Assembly (NCBI RefSeq): GCF_937999985.1
Contig: NZ_CALLDG010000075.1
Location: 1 to 25,258 of the forward strand
Direction: 5' to 3'
Length of the DNA: 25,258 bases
Source of the DNA: an uncultured Corynebacterium sp.
GTDB taxonomy: Bacteria; Actinomycetota; Actinomycetes; Mycobacteriales; Mycobacteriaceae
Of the stretch, positions 15,598 to 23,874 are shown piece after piece (position 1 is the first letter of the stretch; each line of letters begins with the position of its first letter). A program made the position numbers and the translations under genes. Under the pieces are notes generated by a model. The model did not search any database. It saw nothing but the letters and a program-made list of their open reading frames with translations, and was not told where the DNA came from.

Positions 15598-16386
15598 TTA
15601 AACCAGCTTTTCCTTGACCAGGAACTCGACCAGCTGCTTGCCGCCCTCGCCCTCGTCGTTGACGATCTCACCAGCCGACTTCGGCGGCTTCGGGGTGGAA
15701 GCGGAAACGGAGGTGGTGGCGTTTGCCAGGCCAACGTTTGCAGCGTCCACGCCAATCTCTTCCAGAGACAGCTCTTCGATGGTCTTCTTCTTGGCAGCCA
15801 TGATGCCCTTAAAGGCAGCGAAGCGCGGGGTGTTGGACTTCTCAGTCACAGACACGATGGCCGGGGTCGGAGCCTCCAGGCCGAACACGCCCTCTTCGGT
15901 AACGCGCTTACCGGTGACCTTGCCCCCCTCAACGCTCAGCTCTTCCATGTGGGTCAGAGCCGGGATCTGGCGGTACTCAGCCAGCAGGCCCGGGATGGAG
16001 CCAGCGCCACCGTCGGTGGAGGCGTTACCGGCGATAATCAGCTCGATGTCCTCGATCTGGTTCAGAGCGTTGGACAGAGTCCATGCCGTGCCCAGTGCGT
16101 CGGAGCCAGCCAGGTTCTCGTCGACAACCAGCTTGGCCTCGTCGCAGCCCAGGGACAGTGCCTTGCGCAGCGCCTCGGTTGCGCGCTCCGGGCCGACGGA
16201 CAGAACGATGACGTTGCGGGAGCTGTCTGCTTCCTTCAGCTGCAGTGCAGCCTCAACAGCGTTTTCGTTGATTTCGTCCAGGACAGCGTCTGCGCTGTCG
16301 CGGTCGAGGGTGAAGTCATCGTCGGTGAGCTTGCGCTCGGAGTAGGTGTCCGGCACCTGCTTAACCAGAACAACGATGTTCGACAT
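15598..16386 (-). CDS. etfB: Electron transfer flavoprotein beta subunit (EtfB/FixA)
   Basis: 262 residues. The family features are the opening NIVVLVKQVPDTYSERKL, the central INENAVEAALQLKE, and the AMP/FAD loop region LIIAGNASTDGGAGSIPGLLAEY. ASTDGGAGSIP is the usual ETF beta signature. It pairs with EtfA, encoded 21 bp downstream. GGAAGG (16394-16399) is a good ribosome site 7 nt before the ATG. It is the first gene of the two-gene operon. Confidence 0.97.
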   Translation of the reverse strand: MSNIVVLVKQVPDTYSERKLTDDDFTLDRDSADAVLDEINENAVEAALQLKEADSSRNVIVLSVGPERATEALRKALSLGCDEAKLVVDENLAGSDALGTAWTLSNALNQIEDIELIIAGNASTDGGAGSIPGLLAEYRQIPALTHMEELSVEGGKVTGKRVTEEGVFGLEAPTPAIVSVTEKSNTPRFAAFKGIMAAKKKTIEELSLEEIGVDAANVGLANATTSVSASTPKPPKSAGEIVNDEGEGGKQLVEFLVKEKLV

Positions 16387-16424
16387 TCGTTGACCTTCCT
16401 GCTTGGGTATTGTGATTTGGCACC

Positions 16425-16430
16425 ATAGTA
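16425..16430 (-). promoter_or_regulatory. Candidate -10 box of the etfBA promoter
   Basis: TACTAT on the minus strand lies about 39 nt before the etfB ATG, leaving room for a leader that includes the GGAAGG ribosome site. Just upstream is the partly symmetrical GGTGGTCACCTGGTGG. No clear -35 at normal spacing was found. Confidence 0.35.
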
Positions 16431-16478
16431 CCTACCACCAGGTGACCACCGCCACAAATTTCTTATATTGTTTTAGAA

Positions 16479-17720
16479 CTACCCCCGCGAGCTGCGGCGA
16501 GCCCTACAGATAAAGGCCACAGCCTTGGCAGCGCCGCCCTCGCCGATGCGCGTAACCACTACCGAGTAGGCGGAATCCGCCGCCGCGGCACCGCTTCCGC
16601 CACCGTTTCCGCCTGCGCTACCCTTCTTCAGCTTCCATTTCTTCCGCAGCTCGTCGGGGCCCACATCCACGCCGCGCACGAGGATTTCCACGCTCCTCGC
16701 ACCCAGCCCCACCAGCGCGGGCCGCGCCTTCTTCAGCGGCACTTCTTCAACAACCTCAAAGCCTCGCACGCCCGCGGGCAGCTCGTCGCCTGTCAGGTAC
16801 GCGATGTGCGGGTCCAGCTGCCACAGCCCGTGCCGCGCCGCGTACTGGCGCACCAGCCCAGCGCGCACGATGGCACCATCGGGATCCACGATGTAGCGCC
16901 CTACCCCGCCCACGCGGTCGGTCTCGGGTTCGTCGCTTGTCACTGTTTCTTTAACTGATGACGCCCCCATCACCACCGCCCGGCGCCCCCGCCCAAAGAT
17001 CGCGGGTGAATATAGACACGTCTCCTTTACTCCTCCATCGACGGAAACAACCTCCACGTGGCCGTCGAACTCGGAGTAGTCGATGCCTGGCGCGCATTTG
17101 ACCACCAGATTGTCGTAGCAGTCCATGAGCTCGGGCAGCGGCGGCTGCAGGTCTTCCAACTTGGCGATGCGCCCCGAGGAATTCCGGCGTGCTGGGTCCG
17201 CCACCACCACGCCGGATTTCAGCGCACCGGATTTCAGTGCGCCGGATTTCAGGTCACCGGTGAACGCGGGTCGCAGCGCATCCATACGCACAACCGGAAC
17301 CTCCGGCACATTGAAACGAGCCATCCGCAGGCGCTGGTGGTCCAGATCCCCGCCCAGTACGCGCAGCCCCGCGGCAGAAAGCGCGTGCAGCTCGGTGCCG
17401 ATGCTGCACGTGACATCCACAGCGGCCTCCACCCCGGCGGCCTTCAACACCTCCGCGCGCCACTCGGCGACTCCCGGCGGGGTGGCCTGCTGGACGGATT
17501 CACTATCCATCAGCCAATTCTCCGGCAGCTTGCCCGCGCGGCGGGCCTGCACCAGTTCCGCCAGGGCGCGGGCGTTGTCGCCGTGTGCCTTACGCAGGTG
17601 GGAAAGGTCCTGCACGAGGGTTCTCTTGGTTAGCTGGTACGTGGTGGCGTCATTAATAAGGGGCGAACCAGCGGCGCAATCAGCGAGCAAAAAATCCAGC
17701 TCGGCAGCAGAAAAGGCCAT
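16479..17720 (-). CDS. Class I SAM-dependent methyltransferase with THUMP-like C-terminal domain
   Basis: 413 residues. Motif I reads AAVDVTCSIGTELHALSAAG, followed by the acidic end of strand 2 (VLGGDLDHQRLRMARFN) and motif IV as VVVADPARR, which together mark a Rossmann-type SAM methyltransferase. The C-terminal part (GFEVVEEVPLKKARPALVGL through GARSVEILVRGVDV) resembles the THUMP-like domain found in a bacterial family of uncharacterised methyltransferases, so RNA is a plausible substrate. Between motifs lies a three-unit LKSGA repeat (about residues 155-169). The ATG is 9 bp after the NUDIX stop, so the two genes are probably one operon. Substrate and modified base are unknown. Confidence 0.83.
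   Translation of the reverse strand: MAFSAAELDFLLADCAAGSPLINDATTYQLTKRTLVQDLSHLRKAHGDNARALAELVQARRAGKLPENWLMDSESVQQATPPGVAEWRAEVLKAAGVEAAVDVTCSIGTELHALSAAGLRVLGGDLDHQRLRMARFNVPEVPVVRMDALRPAFTGDLKSGALKSGALKSGVVVADPARRNSSGRIAKLEDLQPPLPELMDCYDNLVVKCAPGIDYSEFDGHVEVVSVDGGVKETCLYSPAIFGRGRRAVVMGASSVKETVTSDEPETDRVGGVGRYIVDPDGAIVRAGLVRQYAARHGLWQLDPHIAYLTGDELPAGVRGFEVVEEVPLKKARPALVGLGARSVEILVRGVDVGPDELRKKWKLKKGSAGGNGGGSGAAAADSAYSVVVTRIGEGGAAKAVAFICRARRSSRG
17211..17255 (-). repeat. 15-bp tandem repeat (three units) inside the methyltransferase
   Basis: Units start at 17211, 17226 and 17241 and are close to GCCGGATTTCAGCGC on the plus strand. They encode three copies of LKSGA-type pentapeptides (DLKSGALKSGALKSG) just before the catalytic DPARR strand. 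An in-frame insertion here would fall in a surface loop. Confidence 0.82.
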
Positions 17721-17729
17721 CCTTGCGCG

Positions 17730-18641
17730 CTACTGCTCGTAGGAGTCGGGGCGGATGGCGAAAGGATTCTCCGGCATCTCGGCGGGGTCAACGACGAACT
17801 TCATGCCCGGCGCGAACTGGCGGGCAGGCGCGCCATACATCTGCTGCTCCATCAAGTAGTACTCGGCCATGTACGGCTCGTCGACGGGCTCCTCGAGCAC
17901 CGGATCGACGGAGAGGCTGGAGGAAAAATCCAACACTTCCTCGACAGTACGGAAAGTATCCAGCAACTTCAGCTGCGCCCACGTCGGCGGCATCAGAGAT
18001 ATCTTGCGGGAGCGCCACCCGTCCAGCAGCGTGGATGGACGGAACCAGCCCGTCGAGGTGGCCTCCGGGGTATCGGCCCTGGTCTCCTGCCCCTCCGGCA
18101 TGGCGGCCACGAAGAAAGCCGTGTCGTAGCGGATCGGCTGCTCCACCGGAGTGACCCAGTTGGCCCAAGGGCGCAGCAAGTCAGAGCGCAAGACCAGGTT
18201 GTTGTTGCTCATGAAGTCGGAAAAGCTTAGATGGTGGTTCTCCAGCAGCTTGCGTTCTTCCTGGTAGGGAGTGGTGTCCACTACCGGGGAGCCATCGCGG
18301 TGGGTGGCCAGCAACGTGCCGCTTTCCTCGAAGGTCTCGCGCACCGCGGCGCAGACCAGGGCGCGGGCCATGGATTCCGGCTTCTGCAGGCGCTTGGCCC
18401 ACCACTTGACCTCCGCGCCCTGCCAATTGATGGCCGGCGACATGTGGCCATCGCCGTCAACGTCCCCCGGCATATCGCGGGAATCCACCCCTCCGCCTGG
18501 GAAAACCGTCATCTCCGCGCAGAACTTCATAGTCGAGGCACGCTCCTGGACGTATACCTCGATCCCCGACAACGTGTCGCGCAACAGAATCACCGTTGAC
18601 GCGTGACGTGGCTGCACTGGGCCTAAACGGTTTTCCTTCAT
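17730..18641 (-). CDS. NUDIX hydrolase, NUDT19-like, with a long insertion in the Nudix box
   Basis: 303 residues. The Nudix box is split: FPGGGVD (47-53) is separated from RETFEESG (101-108) by about 37 residues more than the standard motif allows. Such an insertion is known from the mammalian NUDT19/RP2 group, which hydrolyses CoA and acyl-CoA, and many actinobacterial relatives share it. The catalytic Glu pair of REtfEEsG is present. A diphosphate substrate such as CoA is a family-based guess. The ATG lies 7 nt after TAGACT on the minus strand, a leaderless arrangement, so the gene probably heads a two-gene operon with the methyltransferase. Confidence 0.87.
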   Translation of the reverse strand: MKENRLGPVQPRHASTVILLRDTLSGIEVYVQERASTMKFCAEMTVFPGGGVDSRDMPGDVDGDGHMSPAINWQGAEVKWWAKRLQKPESMARALVCAAVRETFEESGTLLATHRDGSPVVDTTPYQEERKLLENHHLSFSDFMSNNNLVLRSDLLRPWANWVTPVEQPIRYDTAFFVAAMPEGQETRADTPEATSTGWFRPSTLLDGWRSRKISLMPPTWAQLKLLDTFRTVEEVLDFSSSLSVDPVLEEPVDEPYMAEYYLMEQQMYGAPARQFAPGMKFVVDPAEMPENPFAIRPDSYEQ

Positions 18642-18648
18642 GGATCAG

Positions 18649-18654
18649 AGTCTA
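18649..18654 (-). promoter_or_regulatory. -10 box of a probable leaderless NUDIX promoter
   Basis: On the minus strand GTAGACT is followed by CTGATCC (7 nt) and ATG. The heptamer and the spacing are the same as in front of ligA. No ribosome site is seen. Confidence 0.5.
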
Positions 18655-18677
18655 CCGATCTTCCTAGCGGCGGTGGC

Positions 18678-18715
18678 TGTCTTCACCGGGGTCCACTGTC
18701 TTCACTGGGCTCCAC
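18678..18715. repeat. 19-bp tandem repeat across the ABC ATPase stop codon
   Basis: Units 18678-18696 and 18697-18715 match at 17 of 19 bases (TGTCTTCAC-GGG-TCCAC). The second unit holds the TGA stop of the ABC ATPase (18702-18704). The unit length is not a multiple of three, so duplication shifts the frame beyond the stop. Confidence 0.75.
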
Positions 18716-19589
18716 TAGCTCCACCGGAACGGTGGCTACCCCGGCGCTGGCGGCTACGGCGGGCGAACCAGCGACCGTCTTCGTGCTTGACTTCGATCGG
18801 CTGGTGGAAGGTGCGGGTGAGGTTCTCGCTGGTCATCACGTCTTCCAGGATTCCCTGAGCCACAACCTCGCCTTCGTCCAGCAGCAGAGCGTGGGTGAAC
18901 CCCGGCGGGATTTCTTCCACGTGGTGGGTGATCATCACAATCGCCGGCGAGTCCGCATCCGCCGCCAGGTCCGACAACAGCGCCACCAGGTCCTCGCGGC
19001 TGCCGAGGTCCAGGCCGGCGCCCGGCTCGTCCAGCAGTAGCAGCTCGGGGTCGTTCATCAAGGCGCGGGCGATCAGCACGCGCTTGCGTTCGCCTTCGCT
19101 TAGGGTCCTCCAGGTCTGCTCGGCCAAGTGGTAGGCACCGACGCTTTCCAGGATCTCGATGGCGCGCTCGTAGTCCAGCTCGTCGTAATCCTCGCGCCAG
19201 CGGCCCAGCACGTCATAACCGGCGGAAATCACGATGTCCGCGACCTTCTCATCCCCCGGCACGCGCTGTGCCAGCGCCGAAGAGCTCATGCCGATGGCGG
19301 TGCGCAGCTCGCGCAGATCCACCTTGCCCACCTGCTCGCCGATGAGCTTCACGGTGCCAGTTGTCGGGAACATCTGCGCCGATGCCAGGCGCATCAGGGT
19401 GGTCTTGCCCGCCCCGTTGGGGCCGACGATGATCCAGCGTTCGTCCAGCTCCACCTGCCAATCCATCGGCGCCAGGATGGCTCGTCCGTCGCGCACGACG
19501 GAGACGTTGCGCATGTTTACGATCAGGTCGTCCTCGTCAGCCTGCGCGGTGGCCGGGGTGGAAATTAGGTTCGTCACGTTCTCGCTCAC
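18702..19589 (-). CDS. ABC transporter-type ATPase without a linked permease
   Basis: 295 residues from the GTG at 19589 (an alternative ATG at 19634 would add 15). All nucleotide-binding motifs are present: Walker A GPNGAGKTT, signature LSEGERKRV, Walker B LLLLDEPGAGLD and the switch His in MITHH. It resembles stand-alone ATPases annotated as iron or molybdate-type transporters (YlmA/ModF-like). No membrane subunit or binding protein lies nearby, so transport is unproven and a soluble role is possible. A three-codon reading frame ATG-GGG-GAG-TGA (19597) ends overlapping the GTG start. The C-terminus is Arg/Ser/Gly-rich and its stop codon lies inside a 19-bp repeat. Divergent from glgE. Start position is the least certain part. 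Confidence 0.82.
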   Translation of the reverse strand: MSENVTNLISTPATAQADEDDLIVNMRNVSVVRDGRAILAPMDWQVELDERWIIVGPNGAGKTTLMRLASAQMFPTTGTVKLIGEQVGKVDLRELRTAIGMSSSALAQRVPGDEKVADIVISAGYDVLGRWREDYDELDYERAIEILESVGAYHLAEQTWRTLSEGERKRVLIARALMNDPELLLLDEPGAGLDLGSREDLVALLSDLAADADSPAIVMITHHVEEIPPGFTHALLLDEGEVVAQGILEDVMTSENLTRTFHQPIEVKHEDGRWFARRSRQRRGSHRSGGASGAQ

Positions 19590-19702
19590 TCCCCCATGGT
19601 GCCTCAAGATCCGCGCGAAGTGTGCCAACAACATAGGCTTGCTGTGTAAGCACCAACGCGAACTGCCAACGGATCCCCACTGCCATTTAAAGGAGCTTCC
19701 CC

Positions 19703-21727
19703 ATGACCGGCCGCCTCGGCATCGACTGCATCTCCCCCGTCATCTCCCACGGAGCCACCCCCGCCAAGGCCATCGTCGGCCAGGTGTTTCCGGTTAGCGC
19801 AAGCGTCTGGCGCGAGGGGCACGACGCCATCTCCGCCACCCTCGTCGTCCGTCGCCCCGCCGGCGCCGAGGGTGGCCGTGCGAAGATCACGATGTCGCCA
19901 GACCCCGAGGACGTCGACCGTCGCCATGCCGTGTTCGTTCCGGATGTGCCGGGTATGTGGACCTTTCGTGTTGACGCCTGGTCGGACCCAGCGGCCACAT
20001 GGTTCAACGCAATCACCAAGAAGGTAGCCGCGGGCCAGGATGCCCAGGCCCTGGCCAACGACTTTGAGCTCGGAGCGCGCCTGTTCGAGCGGGCGGCGGA
20101 GAAGGCCTCCCGCAAGCACCGGGAGCTAGTGGCCTCCGTACCCGGCCAGCTGCGCGATGAATCCTTGAGCATCGACGAGCGCCTGGCCACCGCCCTGTCT
20201 CCGGAGATCAAGAAGGCCTTGGACAAGCGCCCGCTGCGCGACCTGCTGACCCGCGGCCCGGAGTTCCACGTGCTGGTGGAAGAGAAAACCGCCGGCGTGG
20301 GTGCCTGGTACGAGATGTTCCCCCGCTCTACTGGCGGTTGGGATGCCGACGGCAACCCGGTGCACGGCACCTTCGCCACCGCCGCCGCAGACCTGCCGCG
20401 CATCGCGGACATGGGCTTCGACGTGCTCTACCTGCCGCCGATTCACCCGATCGGCGAGATCAACCGCAAGGGTAAGAACAACACCTTGACCCCCACTCCG
20501 GAGGACGTCGGCTCCCCCTGGGCCATCGGCTCCAAGGACGGAGGCCACGAGGCCGTGCACCCACGCCTAGGCACCGTCGAGGACTTCGAGAACTTCGTCG
20601 CCGCAGCCAACGACCAAGGCCTGAAGGTCGCCCTGGATCTGGCGCTGCAGTGCGCCCCCGACCACCCGTGGGCTAAGGAGCACCCGGAGTGGTTCACCGT
20701 GCTGCCGGATGGCACCATCGCCTACGCCGAGAACCCGCCGAAGAAGTACCAGGACATCTACCCGTTGAACTTCGACAACGACCCGGAGGGCCTGTACCGC
20801 GAGGTACTGAAGGTAGTGCGCCTGTGGATCGGCCGCGGCGTTCGCATCTTCCGCGTGGACAACCCGCACACCAAGCCCACGAACTTCTGGCAGTGGCTGA
20901 TCGCCGAGGTCCACGCCACCGACCCGGACGTGGTCTTCCTCTCTGAGGCCTTCACCCGCCCGCCGCGGCTCTACGGCCTGGCCAAGGCGGGATTCACGCA
21001 GTCCTACAGCTACTTCACTTGGAAGACCACCAAGGAGGAGCTAGAGGAATTCGCCGGAGACATAGCTAACTACGCCGATGTTTTCCGCCCGAATCTGTTC
21101 GTGAACACCCCGGACATCCTGCACGAATCCCTGCAGACCGGTGGGAAGGCCATGTTCGCCATCCGCGCCGCCCTGGCCTCCACCCTCTCCCCGCTGTGGG
21201 GCGTGTACTCCGGCTTTGAGATCTACGAATCCACGCCGGTTCACGCGGGCTCGGAGGAATACCTGGACTCCGAGAAGTACGAGCTGCGTCCGCGCGACTA
21301 CTCAGTGGACAATTGCGCTGAATGGATCAGGGATCTGAACCTGTGGCGTCAAGAAAACCCGGCGCTGCAGCAACAGCGCACCCTGCGCTTGCACGAAACA
21401 ACAAGCGACGACCTGCTCGCGTATTCGAAGGTCGACGGCGTTACCGGCAACGCGGTGCTCGTGGTGGTGAACCTGAACCCCAATGCGATCGTCGAGGGCT
21501 CTGTGCACCTGGATACCGAAGCGCTTGGCCTGGGCGCGCCGGAAGATGCGCACTTCGAGGTCACCGACCTGCCGACGAACCAGACCTACACCTGGGGCGC
21601 CAGCAACTACGTGCGCCTGGATCCGGACTTCCAGGTTGCGCACCTCTTCCGGCTGCCCACCCTTGGTGAGGGTGAGCGCGAGCGAGTCTGCACGCGAGCC
21701 CAGGAAGAATACGATCCCCGCAGGTAG
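19703..21727 (+). CDS. glgE: Alpha-1,4-glucan:maltose-1-phosphate maltosyltransferase GlgE
   Basis: 674 residues, usual length for this GH13 subfamily 3 enzyme. An N-terminal beta domain (about 1-100) and a helical domain precede the barrel. The nucleophile is D386 in FRVDNPHTKP, the acid/base is E415 in VVFLSEAFTRPP, and the third acidic residue is D471 in NTPDIL. The motif DNPHTKP is specific to GlgE compared with ordinary amylases. It extends alpha-1,4-glucans by transferring maltosyl units from maltose-1-phosphate in the cytoplasm. AAAGGAG (19689-19695) lies 7 nt before the ATG. glgB follows after 11 bp, giving the elongation and branching pair. The trehalose-side genes (treS, mak) are not in this window. 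Confidence 0.97.
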   Translation: MTGRLGIDCISPVISHGATPAKAIVGQVFPVSASVWREGHDAISATLVVRRPAGAEGGRAKITMSPDPEDVDRRHAVFVPDVPGMWTFRVDAWSDPAATWFNAITKKVAAGQDAQALANDFELGARLFERAAEKASRKHRELVASVPGQLRDESLSIDERLATALSPEIKKALDKRPLRDLLTRGPEFHVLVEEKTAGVGAWYEMFPRSTGGWDADGNPVHGTFATAAADLPRIADMGFDVLYLPPIHPIGEINRKGKNNTLTPTPEDVGSPWAIGSKDGGHEAVHPRLGTVEDFENFVAAANDQGLKVALDLALQCAPDHPWAKEHPEWFTVLPDGTIAYAENPPKKYQDIYPLNFDNDPEGLYREVLKVVRLWIGRGVRIFRVDNPHTKPTNFWQWLIAEVHATDPDVVFLSEAFTRPPRLYGLAKAGFTQSYSYFTWKTTKEELEEFAGDIANYADVFRPNLFVNTPDILHESLQTGGKAMFAIRAALASTLSPLWGVYSGFEIYESTPVHAGSEEYLDSEKYELRPRDYSVDNCAEWIRDLNLWRQENPALQQQRTLRLHETTSDDLLAYSKVDGVTGNAVLVVVNLNPNAIVEGSVHLDTEALGLGAPEDAHFEVTDLPTNQTYTWGASNYVRLDPDFQVAHLFRLPTLGEGERERVCTRAQEEYDPRR

Positions 21728-21730
21728 AAT
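21725..21730 (+). promoter_or_regulatory. Possible internal -10 box for glgB
   Basis: GTAGAAT overlaps the glgE stop codon and is followed by 8 nt and the glgB ATG. It could allow glgB transcription independent of glgE. The spacing is one base longer than in the other cases, and CGGCGGG might act as a weak ribosome site. Confidence 0.35.
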
Positions 21731-21738
21731 CGGCGGGT

Positions 21739-23874
21739 ATGAACCACGATTACCACCGGCTCGCAGAACGTAGGCACCACGCCCCGCACGACGTGCTTGG
21801 GGCACACGAGAACAGCGACGGAACCACCACCATCCGCACGGTTCAGTGCGGGGCGGAGTCCGTCGCCGTGCGCATCAACGGCGGCGAGCCGGTGCCGATG
21901 GCGGCGGCCGAAGAATACCCGGCGCTATTCACCGCGACCGTGGACTACTTCGTAGACACCTACGTCTTCGAAGTCACCTGGGCCGGCGGCACCACTGCCA
22001 CCCTGGAAGACCCCTACCGGCGCCTGCCGACCGTCGGCGACCTCGACCGCTACCTCATCGGCGAAGGCCGCCACGAGGAGCTGTGGAAGGTTCTCGGCGC
22101 GCATGTAGTGGACGGTGGCGTGGCCTTTTCCGTGTGGGCGCCGCATGCTGCGGGTGTTTCCGTGATCGGCGATTTCAACGGCTGGAACGCCAACCAGCAC
22201 CCCATGCGCGCGCTGGGTAGCAGCGGCATCTGGGAGTTGTGGATCCCCAGCGTGGGAGCGGGGGCGCACTACAAGTTCTCCATTACCACCGGCGACGGTG
22301 TGCGCCTGGACAAGGCCGACCCGATGGCACGCCTGGCCGAGCCCGCGCCCGCGACCGCTTCCATCGTCGTGGAGGACAGCGACTTTGCCTGGAGCGACGA
22401 CGAGTGGCTGGCACACCGCGCCGCCGTAGGCGTGGACGAGACCATGAGCATCTACGAAATGCACCTCGGCAGCTGGCGCAAGGGGCGCAACTACCAAGAG
22501 CTGGCCGCGGAGCTGGTGGAGTACGTGCAGGAGCTGGGCTACACCCACGTGGAACTGATGGGTGTTTCCGAGCACCCCTTCGAACCCTCCTGGGGCTACC
22601 AGGTGACCGGCTACTACGCGCCGAACAACCGCTACGGCGGCCCGGACGATCTGCGCTTCCTGATCGACTCGCTGCACCGCGCCGGCATCGGTGTGATCAT
22701 GGACTGGGTTCCCGGCCACTTCCCCAAGGACGGCTGGGCACTGGGCCGCTTCGACGGTGAGGCCTGCTACGAGCACCCGGATCCGCGCCGCGGCGAGCAG
22801 CCGGACTGGGGCACCTACGTGTTCGACTTCGGTCGCAACGAGGTGCGCAACTTCCTGGTGGCCAACGCTTTGTACTGGTGCAAGGAATTCCACATCGACG
22901 GCCTGCGCGTGGATGCTGTGGCCTCGATGCTGTACCTGGACTACTCCCGCGATGACTGGCTGCCCAACGAGTTCGGCGGCCGCGAAAACCTCGATGCGGT
23001 GGAGTTCCTGAAGGAAATGAACGCCACCGTGCACCGTGAGTGCCCGGGTTCGCTTACCATCGCCGAAGAGTCGACTTCCTGGCCGGGCGTGACTGCCCCC
23101 ACCAGCGAGGGCGGCCTGGGATTCAGCCTGAAGTGGAACATGGGCTGGATGCACGACAGCCTGGAGTACATCCAACGCGATCCGGCCTACCGCAGCTACC
23201 ACCACAACGAGATCACGTTCTCGATGGTCTACGCCTACTCCGAGAAGTACGTGCTGCCGATCAGCCACGACGAGGTTGTGCACGGCAAGGGAACCCTGTG
23301 GTCGCGTATGCCCGCCGGTTCCGCCTGGGACAAGGCGGCGATGGTGCGCAGCTACCTGGCGTTCATGTGGGCGCACCCGGGCAAGAAGCTGCTCTTCCAG
23401 GGCCAGGAATGGGGCCAGACCGAGGAGTGGAACGAGTCCCGCGGCCTGGACTGGCACGACCTCGAGGGCTGGGAGGGCGAGTTCCACCGCGGCATCAGCG
23501 CGCTGACCAGCCAGCTAAACAAGCTCTACCACTCCGAGCCCGCTCTGGGGCAGGATCACGCGCCGGAGGGCTTCCAATGGATCGCCAGCGACGACTCGAC
23601 GAATAACGTTCTTTCCTTTATTCGACGCCACCGTGGGCGCGAGCTGGCATGTGTAATTAACTTCTCGGGCACCACCCAGGAGAACTACCGCATCGGCCTG
23701 CCGCAGGCCGGTACGTGGCGCGAGGTGTTGAACACCGACGACGTGAAGTACGAGGGCGCCGGGCGCGTAAGTGGCGACCTGCACACGGAGCCCACCGGCT
23801 CCCACGGCATGGACGCCTCCGCCGTGCTGCAGATCCCGGCGCACACCGCGCGCTGGTTCGTGTTGGAGGGCTAA
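21739..23874 (+). CDS. glgB: 1,4-alpha-glucan branching enzyme GlgB
   Basis: 711 residues. An N-terminal CBM48/N1 region leads to AFSVWAPHAAGVSVIGDFNGWN (about 129-150), then a GH13 barrel. The nucleophile is D392 in DGLRVDAVASMLYLDYSR, the acid is in TIAEESTSWPGV (E443/E444), and the third Asp is D511 in LPISHDEVVHGKGTL. It cuts alpha-1,4 chains and rejoins them as alpha-1,6 branches in glycogen or capsular glucan. The start ATG is 11 bp after the glgE stop. The pairing GlgE-GlgB is the classic arrangement of the maltose-1-phosphate route. Confidence 0.98.
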   Translation: MNHDYHRLAERRHHAPHDVLGAHENSDGTTTIRTVQCGAESVAVRINGGEPVPMAAAEEYPALFTATVDYFVDTYVFEVTWAGGTTATLEDPYRRLPTVGDLDRYLIGEGRHEELWKVLGAHVVDGGVAFSVWAPHAAGVSVIGDFNGWNANQHPMRALGSSGIWELWIPSVGAGAHYKFSITTGDGVRLDKADPMARLAEPAPATASIVVEDSDFAWSDDEWLAHRAAVGVDETMSIYEMHLGSWRKGRNYQELAAELVEYVQELGYTHVELMGVSEHPFEPSWGYQVTGYYAPNNRYGGPDDLRFLIDSLHRAGIGVIMDWVPGHFPKDGWALGRFDGEACYEHPDPRRGEQPDWGTYVFDFGRNEVRNFLVANALYWCKEFHIDGLRVDAVASMLYLDYSRDDWLPNEFGGRENLDAVEFLKEMNATVHRECPGSLTIAEESTSWPGVTAPTSEGGLGFSLKWNMGWMHDSLEYIQRDPAYRSYHHNEITFSMVYAYSEKYVLPISHDEVVHGKGTLWSRMPAGSAWDKAAMVRSYLAFMWAHPGKKLLFQGQEWGQTEEWNESRGLDWHDLEGWEGEFHRGISALTSQLNKLYHSEPALGQDHAPEGFQWIASDDSTNNVLSFIRRHRGRELACVINFSGTTQENYRIGLPQAGTWREVLNTDDVKYEGAGRVSGDLHTEPTGSHGMDASAVLQIPAHTARWFVLEG

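Noticed and set aside
16431..16456. Operator palindrome upstream of etfB
   Set aside because: GGTGGTCACCTGGTGG is only partly symmetrical and short; no family of regulator can be named from it.
21925..23487. A 520-codon open frame on the minus strand opposite glgB
   Set aside because: It lies entirely antisense to a well-supported enzyme with all catalytic motifs. Its protein has no recognisable domain, and long antisense frames are expected where codons favour G/C at third positions.
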